Shown here piece by piece: positions 1-7,711 of a DNA stretch of 64,000 nucleotides; position 1 is the stretch's first letter, and each line of letters begins with the position of its first letter. The stretch is from Micromonospora luteifusca (GTDB lineage Bacteria > Actinomycetota > Actinomycetes > Mycobacteriales > Micromonosporaceae): the NCBI RefSeq assembly GCF_016907275.1, contig NZ_JAFBBP010000001.1:1736001-1800000 (forward strand). The letters run 5' to 3'. The position numbers and the translations under genes were made by a program. The notes under the pieces were generated by a model that did no database searches, had not been told where the DNA came from, and saw nothing but the letters and a program-made list of their open reading frames with translations.

Positions 1-253
1 GCTCGTCGACCGACTCGGCGAGCAGCGGCACGGCGCTGACCTTGACCTCGAAGGCGCCCAGCGCCCGCCGGTACGTGCCGACCGACTCCCATTCGGTGAC
101 CAGTGACCAGTACCGGGGGTCGTCGAGCGCCCGGACCAGTTGACCGCGCAGGTAGCCGGGGCGGGCGGCCAGTGCGGTGAGGGCGGCGTGCGCCCGTTCG
201 GTGAAGTCGTCGGCGACATCGACGTCGACCACGAACCGGTTGGTCACCAGCAA
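1..253 (-). CDS. ABM-like (antibiotic biosynthesis monooxygenase fold) protein, partial
   Basis: The gene runs off the left edge of the window; 84 codons are visible. The product looks like a small dimeric alpha/beta-barrel protein of the ABM family: an N-terminal beta strand (FVVDVDV), a helix rich in Ala (ERAHAALTALAARPGYL), then strands with YWSLVTEW and a second helix with a YRRALG stretch. Such proteins are heme-degrading or quinone-oxidising monooxygenases, or are of unknown role; the active-site residues cannot be judged here. The start is taken as TTG at 253 because GAGGAGG lies about 8 bases upstream; a GTG at 247 is an alternative. It is divergent from the small membrane gene at 283, leaving only about 30 bases between them. 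Confidence 0.7.
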   Translation of the reverse strand, partial: MLVTNRFVVDVDVADDFTERAHAALTALAARPGYLRGQLVRALDDPRYWSLVTEWESVGTYRRALGAFEVKVSAVPLLAESVDE

Positions 254-282
254 CGGAGGTCCCTCCTCGTAGAGTCTGTGGG

Positions 283-540
283 ATGCAGCGTACGCAGCGG
301 CCTCTGCTGGCCCGGTTGGCCGGGGCGAACCCGACGTCGGTGTTCCTGCTCACCCTGGTGGTGGTGCTGGTGGCGTTCTTCACGCCCGGGGTGGTCGGGG
401 GGCTGCTGACGCTGGCGCTCGCCGCGGTCCTAATCGCCCTGTTGGCGACGACCTGGGCGGTTCAGGCGCCGCAGACCCGGCTGATTCGACTGGTGATGCT
501 GACCCTGCTGGTGACGGTGGGCCTCGCGAAGCTGCTCTGA
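283..540 (+). CDS. Small three-helix membrane protein (DUF6703-like)
   Basis: This 85-residue protein has a short basic N-terminus (RTQRPLLARLAG) followed by three hydrophobic segments at about residues 20-37, 41-60 and 66-84, so it is almost entirely membrane embedded. It resembles the small actinobacterial membrane proteins grouped as DUF6703, whose function is unknown. The ribosome binding site is weak, which suggests a near-leaderless or poorly translated message; the ATG at 283 is the only sensible start. It is divergent from the ABM-like gene, and its stop is about 20 bases before the Zur-box candidate of the zinc operon, so it is probably not part of that operon. Confidence 0.75.
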   Translation: MQRTQRPLLARLAGANPTSVFLLTLVVVLVAFFTPGVVGGLLTLALAAVLIALLATTWAVQAPQTRLIRLVMLTLLVTVGLAKLL

Positions 541-558
541 CATGCAATCATGCGTTTT

Positions 559-579
559 TGACAATCATTATCGTTGCCA
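559..579 (+). promoter_or_regulatory. Zur-box candidate upstream of the zinc uptake operon
   Basis: An AT-rich imperfect palindrome, with core tgacaatcattatcgttgcca, breaks a very GC-rich context just before znuA. It contains the ATnATTAT core seen in Zur/Fur-type operators and lies 16 bases upstream of the chosen ATG at 595. Its place before znuACB, with a Zur gene 3 kb downstream, supports zinc-dependent repression. The match is judged by eye. Confidence 0.65.
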
Positions 580-594
580 CGGACAGTTGACGAC

Positions 595-1536
595 ATGAGC
601 AACCGCACCACGTTCCGTGTCCTGGCCGCCGCGACCACCCTCCTCGCCCTGGGTGCCGGGGCCGGCTGCTCCACCGGTGGTGCCGCCGGCGCCGATCCCC
701 AACGGGTCGACGTGGTGGCCGCGTTCTACCCCCTCCAGTTCATCGCGGAGCGCGTCGGCGGCGACGCGGTCCGGGTGACGAATCTGGCCAAGCCCGGTGC
801 CGAGCCGCACGATCTGGAGCTCAACCCGAGTCAGGTCGGTCAGGTCAGCGAGGCGGAGCTGATCGTCTACCTCAAGGGTTTCCAGCCCGCGGTCGATGAC
901 GCCGTCGCACAGAACGGTGGCGACCGGGCGTTCGACGTGACCAGCGTGCAGCCGCTGCTGGACGCGAGCGCCGGCGGGCACAACCACGAGGGCGAGGAGC
1001 ACGCTGAGGACAACAGCAGTAAGGACCCGCACGTCTGGCTCGACCCGACCCGCCTCGCCGGCATCGGCGACCAGCTCGCCCAGCGGCTCGGCAAGGCCGA
1101 CCCGGACCACGGCGCCGACTACACCGCCCGCGCCGCGGCACTACGCGCCGACCTCACGACCCTGGACGACGAGTTCAAGCACGGCCTGGCGACCTGCCAG
1201 CGGCGGGAGATCGTGACCAGCCACGCCGCGTTCGGCTACCTCGCCGACCGCTACCAGCTCGACCAGGTCGGCATCACCGGGCTGAGCCCGGACGTCGAGC
1301 CTTCGCCGCAGCGGCTCGCCCACGCGATCGAGGAGGCGAAGGAGCACAAAGCCACCACGATCTTCTTCGAGACCCTGGTCAGCCCGAAGGTCGCCGAGAC
1401 CATCGCCGGTCAGGTCGGCGCGAAGACCGCCGTGCTGGACCCGATCGAAGGACTCGCCGCCGGCAGCAACGGGGACTACCTTTCGGTGATGCGTACGAAC
1501 CTGCAGACCCTGCAGACGGCCTTGAGCTGCTCGTGA
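595..1536 (+). CDS. znuA: Zinc ABC transporter substrate-binding lipoprotein
   Basis: This 313-residue protein captures Zn(II) outside the membrane and hands it to the ZnuB channel. The N-terminus is a lipoprotein signal (arginine at 4 and 8, a hydrophobic stretch, Cys25), although the lipobox residue at -3 is Gly rather than Leu. The cluster A-I metal ligands are recognisable: His72 (EPHDLE), His146 (DPHVWLDP), His210 (TSHAAFGYL) and Asp282 (LDPIEG). A His/acid-rich loop at 129-136, just before the second ligand, is the hallmark of zinc rather than manganese binders. An in-frame TTG at 574 would put the start inside the Zur-box candidate, so the ATG at 595 is preferred. The stop overlaps the GTG of znuC, so the two are translationally coupled. 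Confidence 0.93.
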   Translation: MSNRTTFRVLAAATTLLALGAGAGCSTGGAAGADPQRVDVVAAFYPLQFIAERVGGDAVRVTNLAKPGAEPHDLELNPSQVGQVSEAELIVYLKGFQPAVDDAVAQNGGDRAFDVTSVQPLLDASAGGHNHEGEEHAEDNSSKDPHVWLDPTRLAGIGDQLAQRLGKADPDHGADYTARAAALRADLTTLDDEFKHGLATCQRREIVTSHAAFGYLADRYQLDQVGITGLSPDVEPSPQRLAHAIEEAKEHKATTIFFETLVSPKVAETIAGQVGAKTAVLDPIEGLAAGSNGDYLSVMRTNLQTLQTALSCS

Positions 1537-2294
1537 CCTCACCTGTCATCACCGTCGAGCACGGGGTGGTCGGCTACGACGGCCGCCCCGTGCTCCGGGA
1601 CATCTCGCTCACCGTGACCGCCGGCGAGGTGGTCGCGGTGCTCGGTGCCAACGGCTCCGGCAAGTCCACCCTGATCCGCGCCGTGCTCGGGCTGGTGCCC
1701 ATCAGCGCCGGCTCGGTCACCCTCTTCGACCGGCCGTTGCGCCGCTTCCGGCAATGGGAGCGCATCGGGTACGTCCCGCAGCGCCTGGGCGCCGGCGGCG
1801 GCGTACCGGCCACCGTCCGCGAAGTGGTGGCCTCCGGCCGGCTGGCCCGCCGGGGGATCCTCCGCCCGCCGGGCCGAGCCGACCGGGCCGCCGTCGACGC
1901 CGCGCTGCTCGCGGTCGGGCTCGCCGACCGGGCCGGCGACCCGGTGTCCACGCTCTCCGGCGGCCAGCAGCAGCGCACCCTGATCGCCCGCGCACTGGCC
2001 GGCCAGCCGGAGTTGCTGGTCCTCGACGAGCCCACCGCCGGGGTGGACGCGGCAAGCCAGGAGGCGTTCGCCAACGCGCTGCGCGACTTCGTCGGCGGCG
2101 GCGGAACGGTGCTGCTGGTCGCCCACGAACTGGGCCCGCTGCGACCGGTGATCAGCCGGGCGGTCGTCGTACACGAGGGTGGCATCTGTCACGACGGTGC
2201 GGTGCCGGACCCGGCCGGCCACCACGCGGAGCCCGACCACGACCACGTGCACCCGCACGGTCCCGACGAGCCCGCCGGGCTGTGGAGCAACTGA
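1533..2294 (+). CDS. znuC: Zinc ABC transporter ATP-binding protein
   Basis: This is the 253-residue ATPase that powers ZnuB. All nucleotide-binding motifs are present: Walker A GANGSGKST (38-46), Q-loop near 83, signature LSGGQQQR (141-148), Walker B LLVLDEP (161-167) and the switch His198. The C-terminal tail (about 220-243) is unusually rich in His, Asp and Glu (HAEPDHDHVHPH), a feature of several zinc-importer ATPases that may buffer or sense metal; that role is inference. The GTG start overlaps the znuA stop by four bases, and znuB starts three bases after its stop, so the three genes form one operon. Confidence 0.95.
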   Translation: MTSPVITVEHGVVGYDGRPVLRDISLTVTAGEVVAVLGANGSGKSTLIRAVLGLVPISAGSVTLFDRPLRRFRQWERIGYVPQRLGAGGGVPATVREVVASGRLARRGILRPPGRADRAAVDAALLAVGLADRAGDPVSTLSGGQQQRTLIARALAGQPELLVLDEPTAGVDAASQEAFANALRDFVGGGGTVLLVAHELGPLRPVISRAVVVHEGGICHDGAVPDPAGHHAEPDHDHVHPHGPDEPAGLWSN

Positions 2295-2297
2295 CGC

Positions 2298-3170
2298 ATG
2301 GGACTCTTCCAGTACTCCTACATGCAGCATGCCCTGATCGGCGCGCTGGTGATCGGCCTGGCCGCGCCGGCCCTCGGCATCTACCTGGTGCAGCGCCGGC
2401 TGGCGTTGATCGGCGACGGCGTCGGGCACGTGGCGCTGACCGGCGTCGGCGCGGGCCTGCTTCTCAACCGCTCGCCGGTGCTGGTGGCGGTGCTCGTCGC
2501 CACCGCGGGTGCGATCGCCATCGAGGTGGTCCGTGCCCGCGGGCGTACGTCCGGCGACCTGGCCCTGGCCCTGCTCTTCTACGGCGGAATCGCGGGCGGC
2601 GTGTTGCTGGTCGGCCTCTCCGACGCGACCAGCGCCAACCTCAACGCCTATCTGTTCGGGTCGCTGATCACCACCTCCTTCGCCGACGTGATCACCATCG
2701 CGGTGCTCGGCGCGGCGATCCTGGTCACGATGATCGCGTTGCGGCCGGCGCTCTTCGCGGTCAGCCACGACGAGGAGTACGCCCGGGTCTCCGGCCTTCC
2801 GGTACGCACGCTGAACCTGCTGATCGCTGTCGCCACCGCGATCACCGTGACCATCGCGATGCGGGCCGTCGGGGTGCTGTTGATCAGCGCGCTGATGGTG
2901 GTGCCGGTCGCCACCGCACAGCAGGTCACCCGGGGCTTTCGCAGCACGATGACCGCCGCGATGGTCCTCGGCTTCTTCGCCGCCGGCTCCGGTGTCTGGG
3001 TGGCGGCCACGGCGGACACCGCGCCGGGTGCCTCGGTGGTGCTGGTGGCGATCGCCTCCTTCCTGGTGGTGGCCGTGGCCGGCGGGGTCTGGCGGGCGCT
3101 GCGCCGCCGGGCGATACCGACCGCCGCGCCAACACCGGAACCGCACGAGGTCGTGCTGGACAGATCCTGA
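2298..3170 (+). CDS. znuB: Zinc ABC transporter permease
   Basis: This 290-residue integral membrane protein belongs to the ABC-3 family and has about eight hydrophobic helices. Family hallmarks are visible: the N-terminal ALIGALVIGLAAPALGIYLV helix, the GDGVGHVALTGVG motif after the second segment, and the mid-protein SHDEEYARVSGLPV loop that contacts the ATPase. It forms the channel for zinc import with ZnuA and ZnuC. It is the last gene of the znuACB operon; the smtB-like regulator starts 37 bases downstream and may be co-transcribed or have its own promoter in that gap. Length and order match the family. Confidence 0.94.
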   Translation: MGLFQYSYMQHALIGALVIGLAAPALGIYLVQRRLALIGDGVGHVALTGVGAGLLLNRSPVLVAVLVATAGAIAIEVVRARGRTSGDLALALLFYGGIAGGVLLVGLSDATSANLNAYLFGSLITTSFADVITIAVLGAAILVTMIALRPALFAVSHDEEYARVSGLPVRTLNLLIAVATAITVTIAMRAVGVLLISALMVVPVATAQQVTRGFRSTMTAAMVLGFFAAGSGVWVAATADTAPGASVVLVAIASFLVVAVAGGVWRALRRRAIPTAAPTPEPHEVVLDRS

Positions 3171-3207
3171 TCGGCGGGATGTCGGTGGTATTGGTTACCG
3201 TTGCAGG

Positions 3208-3507
3208 ATGACCAGCGCGACGGGCTACGACGGGTTCGACGGGGCCAGCGAGTTGCTCCGCGCGCTGTCCGCGCCCATCCGGCTGGCCATCGTCAGCGAG
3301 TTGGCCGGCGGTGAGCGGTGCGTGCACGAGTTGGTGGAAAAGCTCGGCGCCGCGCAACCGCTCGTCTCGCAGCACCTGCGGGTGCTGCGCGGCGCGGGCG
3401 TGGTGCGGGGTTCGCGTCGAGGTCGGGAGATCGCCTACAGCCTGGTCGACGAGCACGTCGCGCACATCGTGGCGGACGCGGTCAGCCACGCGGGGGAGGG
3501 ATCATGA
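3208..3507 (+). CDS. smtB: ArsR/SmtB-family zinc-responsive repressor
   Basis: This 99-residue winged-helix regulator has the ArsR fold (LRALSAPIRLAIVSEL, recognition helix QPLVSQHLRVL, wing GREIAYSLV). The last helix carries Asp81, His83, His94 and Glu97, exactly the DxH(x10)HxxE spacing of the alpha-5 zinc site of SmtB and CzrA. That makes zinc (or Co) sensing more likely than arsenite or nickel sensing; there is no CxC motif in the recognition helix. Its stop overlaps the ATG of zur by four bases. The same smtB-zur couple is known in mycobacteria, where the SmtB-type protein represses zur until zinc is high. By analogy it should repress this pair, not znuACB. The ATG at 3208 is chosen because longer in-frame starts would lie inside znuB. 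Confidence 0.92.
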   Translation: MTSATGYDGFDGASELLRALSAPIRLAIVSELAGGERCVHELVEKLGAAQPLVSQHLRVLRGAGVVRGSRRGREIAYSLVDEHVAHIVADAVSHAGEGS

Positions 3508-3902
3508 GCGAGAGCAGCGCCGCGGTGCGCAACACCCGGCAGCGCTCCGCAGTGAGCGCGCTGCTGGCCGAGATGGAAGGCTTCCACAGCGCCCAGGACC
3601 TGCACGCGATGCTGCGCCAGCGCGGCGATCGGGTCGGCCTGACCACCGTCTACCGCACCCTGCAGGGGCTGGCCGACGCGGGCGAGATCGACGTGATGCG
3701 TCCGCCGGGTGGCGAGCACCTCTACCGCCGGTGCAGCGAGGGGCACCACCACCACCTGGTCTGCCGGGCCTGCGGGCGGACGGTCGAGGTGGCCGGGCCG
3801 GCCGTGGAGAGCTGGGCCGACCGGGTCGCCGCGCAGCACGGCTACACCGACGTCAGCCACACCATGGAGATCTTCGGCACCTGCCCGGCCTGCTCACGTT
3901 GA
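3504..3902 (+). CDS. zur: Zinc uptake regulator, Fur family
   Basis: This 132-residue Fur-family repressor shuts zinc uptake when zinc binds. The N-terminal winged helix includes LTTVYRTLQGLADAGEI (47-62), the DNA-recognition region typical of Fur proteins. The dimerisation domain holds His81-84 (GHHHHLVC) and two CxxC pairs, Cys87/Cys90 and Cys127/Cys130, which build the structural zinc site. Length fits the Zur group. The ATG overlaps the stop of the smtB-like gene (ATGA), so levels of the two sensors are coupled. Its predicted target is the AT-rich palindrome at 559-579 ahead of znuA. The wider order smtB-zur-(insertion)-uppS-recO matches the mycobacterial arrangement. Confidence 0.94.
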   Translation: MSESSAAVRNTRQRSAVSALLAEMEGFHSAQDLHAMLRQRGDRVGLTTVYRTLQGLADAGEIDVMRPPGGEHLYRRCSEGHHHHLVCRACGRTVEVAGPAVESWADRVAAQHGYTDVSHTMEIFGTCPACSR

Positions 3903-4065
3903 CCGACCTCAGGCACGTGGCAGACCTTCAGTTCAGGCCGGTCCAACCGGTAGGCAGCGAAGCTGCCCTGCTCGCCTGCGTCGCCGTGCCGCGGGCCGGA
4001 TCGCCCCGGCCGGGCCACTGAACGACGGGTGTCGGGCCGAGGCCGTTCGTGCAACGCTGTCCGGC

Positions 4066-4674
4066 GTGAAAATCTATGCCGATCGGTTTCCCGCCGCCGC
4101 CCGCCAGTTGCTCACCGACCTGCTCGTCGTCGCCTGGGTGTACGTGGCGATCCGCGGCGCGCTCTGGCTGCACGACCTGGTGCAGAAGCTCGCCGTACCC
4201 GGGCAGAAGCTGGAAGGTGCCGGCACCGGGCTCGCCGACAACCTGGGCGACGCCGGCCGGAAGGTCGGGCGGGTACCGCTGGTCGGCGACGAGTTGACCG
4301 CGCCCTTCCAACGCGCCTCCGATGCCGCCCGGTCGCTCGCCGACGCCGGCCGCGACCAGCAGCACATGGTCGACCAGCTCGCCCTCGCCCTCACCATCGC
4401 CGTGCTGATCTTTCCGTTGGGCCTGGTGCTCTTCGGTTGGCTGCCACTGCGGGTCCGGTGGATGCGCCGCGCCGGGTCGGCCGCGAAGCTGGCTGCCGTC
4501 CCGGCCGGCCGGGACCTGCTCGCCCTGCGCGCGCTGGTCAGTCAGCCACTGGGCCGGCTGAACCGGATCGCCCCGGACGTCGCCGAGGCGTGGCGGCGCG
4601 GCGACGACGAGACGATCGACGCGCTGGCCACGCTGGAGCTGCGTCAACTCGGCGTACGCGGTCGAGGCCGCTAA
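4066..4674 (+). CDS. Membrane protein of unknown function, two transmembrane helices
   Basis: This 202-residue protein has one hydrophobic segment near residues 17-36 (TDLLVVAWVYVAIRGALWL), an extracytoplasmic stretch of about 70 residues with a repeated amphipathic Gly/Ala/Asp pattern (LADNLGDAGRKVG, RSLADAGRD), and a second segment near 108-131. The C-terminal 70 residues are hydrophilic and probably cytoplasmic. I do not recognise the family. A GTG at 4066 is the first start after a stop-rich stretch; no strong ribosome binding site is visible. The next gene starts nine bases after its stop, so the two are probably one operon. Confidence 0.75.
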   Translation: MKIYADRFPAAARQLLTDLLVVAWVYVAIRGALWLHDLVQKLAVPGQKLEGAGTGLADNLGDAGRKVGRVPLVGDELTAPFQRASDAARSLADAGRDQQHMVDQLALALTIAVLIFPLGLVLFGWLPLRVRWMRRAGSAAKLAAVPAGRDLLALRALVSQPLGRLNRIAPDVAEAWRRGDDETIDALATLELRQLGVRGRGR

Positions 4675-4683
4675 GGTCTTCGG

Positions 4684-4851
4684 GTGTTCTACTTCCTGAT
4701 CGTCATCGCCGTCCTGCTGCTCGGCTACGCCGCCGTCCTGGTCTCCTTCGTGCGCCGGGGCAAGAAGATCCCGCCCGCGGCGTACCTGGGTCTGGCCGCG
4801 CTCAACGGCCTGATCCTGGCGGCGGTGCTGGCCTGGGCGGTCGCCCGCTGA
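4684..4851 (+). CDS. Small two-helix membrane protein
   Basis: A 55-residue reading frame starting with GTG encodes one hydrophobic helix (residues 2-20, FYFLIVIAVLLLGYAAVLV), a short basic and Pro loop (RRGKKIPPAAY), and a second helix (37-53). Such pairs of helices with a basic turn are common in small actinobacterial membrane proteins of unknown role. It lies nine bases after the stop of the upstream membrane protein gene and converges on the acyl-CoA dehydrogenase gene with a 21-base gap. Codon use is strongly G/C at third positions, supporting a real gene in spite of its size. Confidence 0.65.
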   Translation: MFYFLIVIAVLLLGYAAVLVSFVRRGKKIPPAAYLGLAALNGLILAAVLAWAVAR

Positions 4852-4872
4852 CACCTGGTGTGCGGCGGTCGA

Positions 4873-6879
4873 TCACGACTTGGGTGGGATGCGGCGGCGG
4901 ACGTCCTCGGCGGTGGACGGGCCGGGTGACCAGCGGGCCACCCAGGGCAACTCGTCGGACGGGGTGATCACGCCCTCCTCCAGGCCCGCGTAGCGGCCGG
5001 CGAGAATCCGCTTCGCGGCGGCGGTGTCGACCGAGTCGGTGTTGTCCCAGAGTGCCGTGAACAGGGCATCCACCCGCACCCGCGCCTGCCGGCAGAACAG
5101 GTCGGCCAGCTCGACATTTTCCGGTCGGCTGTCCCGTTCGGCGGAAGCCCGCACGCAGACCGCGGACATCGCGAACAACTCGGCGCCGATGTCCACCACA
5201 CGGCCGAGGAACGCCTGCTTACGCTCCATCTTTCCCTGCCAGCGGGACATCGCGTAGAACGTCGACCGGGCCAGCTTGCGCGACGACCGCTCCACCTGTC
5301 GCAGGTGCCCGGCGAGCGGCCCGAACTCCGCGTACGCCGAAGGGCTCTGCCCCCGACCCACGGCCAGCGTGGGCAGCCACTTCGCGTAGAAGGCGCCGGC
5401 TCGGGCACCGGCCCGCGCCTTGCGACCCAGCCCGGCCTCGGGGTCGATGATGTCGCCGGCCACCGACAGGTGGGCGTCGACCGCCTCGCGGGCGATCAGC
5501 AGATGCATGATCTCGGTGGAGCCTTCGAAGATCCGATTGATCCGCAGGTCGCGCAGCACCTGCTCGACGTTGGCCGGGCGTTCGCCGCGGGCGGCCAACG
5601 AGTCGGCCGTCTCGTAGCCGCGCCCGCCCCGGATCTGGATCAGCTCGTCGGCGATCTTCCAGGCCATCTCGCTGGCGTACAGCTTGACCAGGGCCGCCTC
5701 GATCCGGATGTCGTTACGGTCGTCGTCGGCGAGCAGGCAGCAGAGGTCGAGCATGGTCTCCATGCCGTACGTGGTGGCGGCGATGAAGGAGAGCTTCTGC
5801 GCGACCGCCTCGTGCTCGCCCACCGGTCGGCCCCACTGGACCCGGTCGGCGGCCCACCCCCGGGCCACGTTCAACGACCACTTGCCGGCGCCCACGCACA
5901 TCGCCGGGAGCGAGAGCCGGCCGGTGTTCAGCGTGGTCAGGGCGATCTTCAGCCCTTTGCCCTCGCCGCCGATGACGTTCTCGGCGGGCACGAACACGTC
6001 GTGGAAGCGGGTGAGGCTGTTTTCCAGGCCACGCAGGCCGACGAACTCGTTGCGCCGCTCGACGGTGATGCCCGCGCTGTCGCCGTCCACCACGAACGCG
6101 GTGATTCCACCCCGGCGGCCCTGGGTGGCCGGCACCCGGGCCATCACCACCAGCAGGGTGGCCACGATGCCGTTGGTGGCCCAGAGTTTCACCCCGTTGA
6201 GCCGGTAACCGGTGCCGTCCTCGGTCGGCTCGGCGATGGTGGCCAGCCGGGCCGGGTCGGAGCCGACGTCCGGCTCGGTGAGCAGGAACGCGGACACCTC
6301 GCCGGCGGCGAGTCGGGGCAGGAAGCGCTGCTTCTGCTCGGCGGTGCCGAACATCTTCAGCGGCTGCGGCACCCCGATCGACTGGTGCGCCGAGAGCAGC
6401 GCGCCGATGGCCGGGCTGACCGAGCCGGCCAGCATCAGCGCCCGGCAGTAATGCAGGTTGCTCAGCCCGAGCCCGCCGTACTTCCGGTCGATCTTCATGC
6501 CGAACGCGCCGAGGTCGGCGAGGCCGTGGAAGACCGAGTCCGGAATGGACGCGTCGCGTTCGATGGCCGCGCCGTCCACCTCGGAGTTGAGGAAGGTGCG
6601 GAACCGGCCTAGGAACTCCTCGGCGCGGGCCACGTCGTCCGGGTCGGACTGCGGCCACGGGTCGATCAGGTCCAGCCGGAACCGGCCGAGGAACAACTCT
6701 TTGCCGAAGCTGGGTCGGTCCCAGGTGGACTCGCGAGCGGCTTCGGCGACCCGCCGGGCCTCCTTCTCCGACACCTGCCCGGACTCCGCCAGCAACGGTG
6801 CCGCGGCGCCGGCGGTGTCGGGGGTGATATCGGAATCGGGGCCGTCCGGTGCTGGTCGGCCGTCCTTCGTCGTGGTCAC
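4873..6879 (-). CDS. Acyl-CoA dehydrogenase family protein with N- and C-terminal extensions
   Basis: This 668-residue flavoprotein should introduce a trans-2 double bond into an acyl-CoA in beta-oxidation or a related pathway. The central acyl-CoA dehydrogenase domains are clear: N-terminal helical part with RKYGGLGLSNLHYCRA, the substrate/FAD loop TEPDVGSDPA (about 201-210), the beta domain with NGVKLWATNG, and the C-terminal QIRGGRGYETADSL segment. About 80 low-complexity residues precede the first domain and about 200 residues follow the canonical fold, as in long FadE-type enzymes. The GTG at 6879 is chosen because GAGGGGG lies about 6 bases upstream; a longer start at 6927 would fall inside the inverted repeat. 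It faces the small membrane gene at 4684 tail to tail. Confidence 0.92.
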   Translation of the reverse strand: MTTTKDGRPAPDGPDSDITPDTAGAAAPLLAESGQVSEKEARRVAEAARESTWDRPSFGKELFLGRFRLDLIDPWPQSDPDDVARAEEFLGRFRTFLNSEVDGAAIERDASIPDSVFHGLADLGAFGMKIDRKYGGLGLSNLHYCRALMLAGSVSPAIGALLSAHQSIGVPQPLKMFGTAEQKQRFLPRLAAGEVSAFLLTEPDVGSDPARLATIAEPTEDGTGYRLNGVKLWATNGIVATLLVVMARVPATQGRRGGITAFVVDGDSAGITVERRNEFVGLRGLENSLTRFHDVFVPAENVIGGEGKGLKIALTTLNTGRLSLPAMCVGAGKWSLNVARGWAADRVQWGRPVGEHEAVAQKLSFIAATTYGMETMLDLCCLLADDDRNDIRIEAALVKLYASEMAWKIADELIQIRGGRGYETADSLAARGERPANVEQVLRDLRINRIFEGSTEIMHLLIAREAVDAHLSVAGDIIDPEAGLGRKARAGARAGAFYAKWLPTLAVGRGQSPSAYAEFGPLAGHLRQVERSSRKLARSTFYAMSRWQGKMERKQAFLGRVVDIGAELFAMSAVCVRASAERDSRPENVELADLFCRQARVRVDALFTALWDNTDSVDTAAAKRILAGRYAGLEEGVITPSDELPWVARWSPGPSTAEDVRRRIPPKS

Positions 6880-6924
6880 GGCTGCCCCCTCAAACCTTGG
6901 TGCGGCTGCTCGGCATGCGCCCTC

Positions 6925-6969
6925 CACGCAACGCTACCCCCGGGTGTTACCCAGGGGTAGCGTTGCGTG
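6925..6969 (-). terminator. 16-bp perfect inverted repeat (hairpin) between two minus-strand genes
   Basis: Arms 6925-6940 and 6954-6969 are perfectly complementary over 16 bp with a 13-base spacer, and the spacer contains a further GGGT/ACCC pairing, so the whole could fold into one tight hairpin. It lies between the stop of the DUF6328 gene (6997) and the start of the acyl-CoA dehydrogenase gene (6879), both on the minus strand. There is no T-run. It could be a terminator of the upstream gene or an operator for the dehydrogenase. Confidence 0.6.
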
Positions 6970-6996
6970 AAGATCTGCTTCCCCCGCTCGCCCCGA

Positions 6997-7500
6997 TCAG
7001 TGACCGGCCGTCGCGTCCGGGTCGTCGTCCTCGTCGTCGATGTCGTCCTCACCCCAGTTGCGCCGGGCGAACGGCAGGGCCACCCAGAACGTGAGGAACC
7101 AGATTCCGGCCAGGGCGCTGAGCACGAAGGCGATCGGCCGGTCCAGCACGAAGTCGGTGATCAGCAGCACCGCGCTGACCATCGCGATCAGCATGAAGGC
7201 GAGGCCGCCGGTGGCCATCCGGTGCGCGAAACGGACCAGCTCCGGCTTGCGCCCCTGCCGGAACAGCGCCCGGTGGAACGCCACCGGCGAAATGATCAGT
7301 GCGGTGGCAGCCGCCGCCGCGAGCAACGCCACGATGTAGACATCGCGCTGGAACTCCGTGGTCTCGGTGAACCCGTTACTGAACGGCAGGGTGAGCAGGA
7401 AGGCAAAGAGGATCTGCACGCCGGTCTGGGCGACCCGCAACTCCTGCAGCAGGTCGGCGAAGTTGCGCTGCCAGCGCTGCTTCTCGGTCTCCTTGGACAC
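6997..7500 (-). CDS. DUF6328-type membrane protein
   Basis: This 167-residue protein has a hydrophilic N-terminus (ETEKQRWQRNFADLLQELRVAQ), then four hydrophobic segments at about 25-45, 55-77, 98-117 and 121-142, and ends in an acidic tail (DDIDDEDDDPDA). The motif RVAQTGVQILFAFLLTLPF followed by four helices matches the actinobacterial DUF6328 group, for which no function is established. The ATG at 7500 follows GGAGGTAGC on the minus strand, a good ribosome binding site. It seems to stand alone, with a 27-base gap to the hairpin downstream and a gap of about 210 bases upstream that holds nothing recognisable. Confidence 0.85.
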   Translation of the reverse strand: MSKETEKQRWQRNFADLLQELRVAQTGVQILFAFLLTLPFSNGFTETTEFQRDVYIVALLAAAAATALIISPVAFHRALFRQGRKPELVRFAHRMATGGLAFMLIAMVSAVLLITDFVLDRPIAFVLSALAGIWFLTFWVALPFARRNWGEDDIDDEDDDPDATAGH

Positions 7501-7711
7501 GCGCTACCTCCGGTGCGACGCTACTGCCGGCGGTCCCGCCCGCCGGCAGCAACGCCAATGCCCCACCCGGCCGAGCGCGAAACAGCTTCACGACATCTGC
7601 CGTTCATCTCGACGACGCAGGTCGACCGCAGCAGCCCCTGGTCGCCGTCCGGCACCAGCGGAAAGCCCGCCGAGCCGTGGCCGGCGACCGGGAGCACCGC
7701 GCCAGCGGGCG

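Noticed and set aside
574..594. TTG start at 574 for znuA
   Set aside because: It would place the start within the Zur-box candidate and add a non-signal-like extension before the lipoprotein signal; the ATG at 595 gives a normal signal peptide.
1539..3146. 535-codon minus-strand frame opposite znuC and znuB
   Set aside because: The plus strand has complete znuC and znuB with all motifs; the minus frame reads as His/Arg/Gln-rich low complexity, a typical shadow in high-GC DNA.
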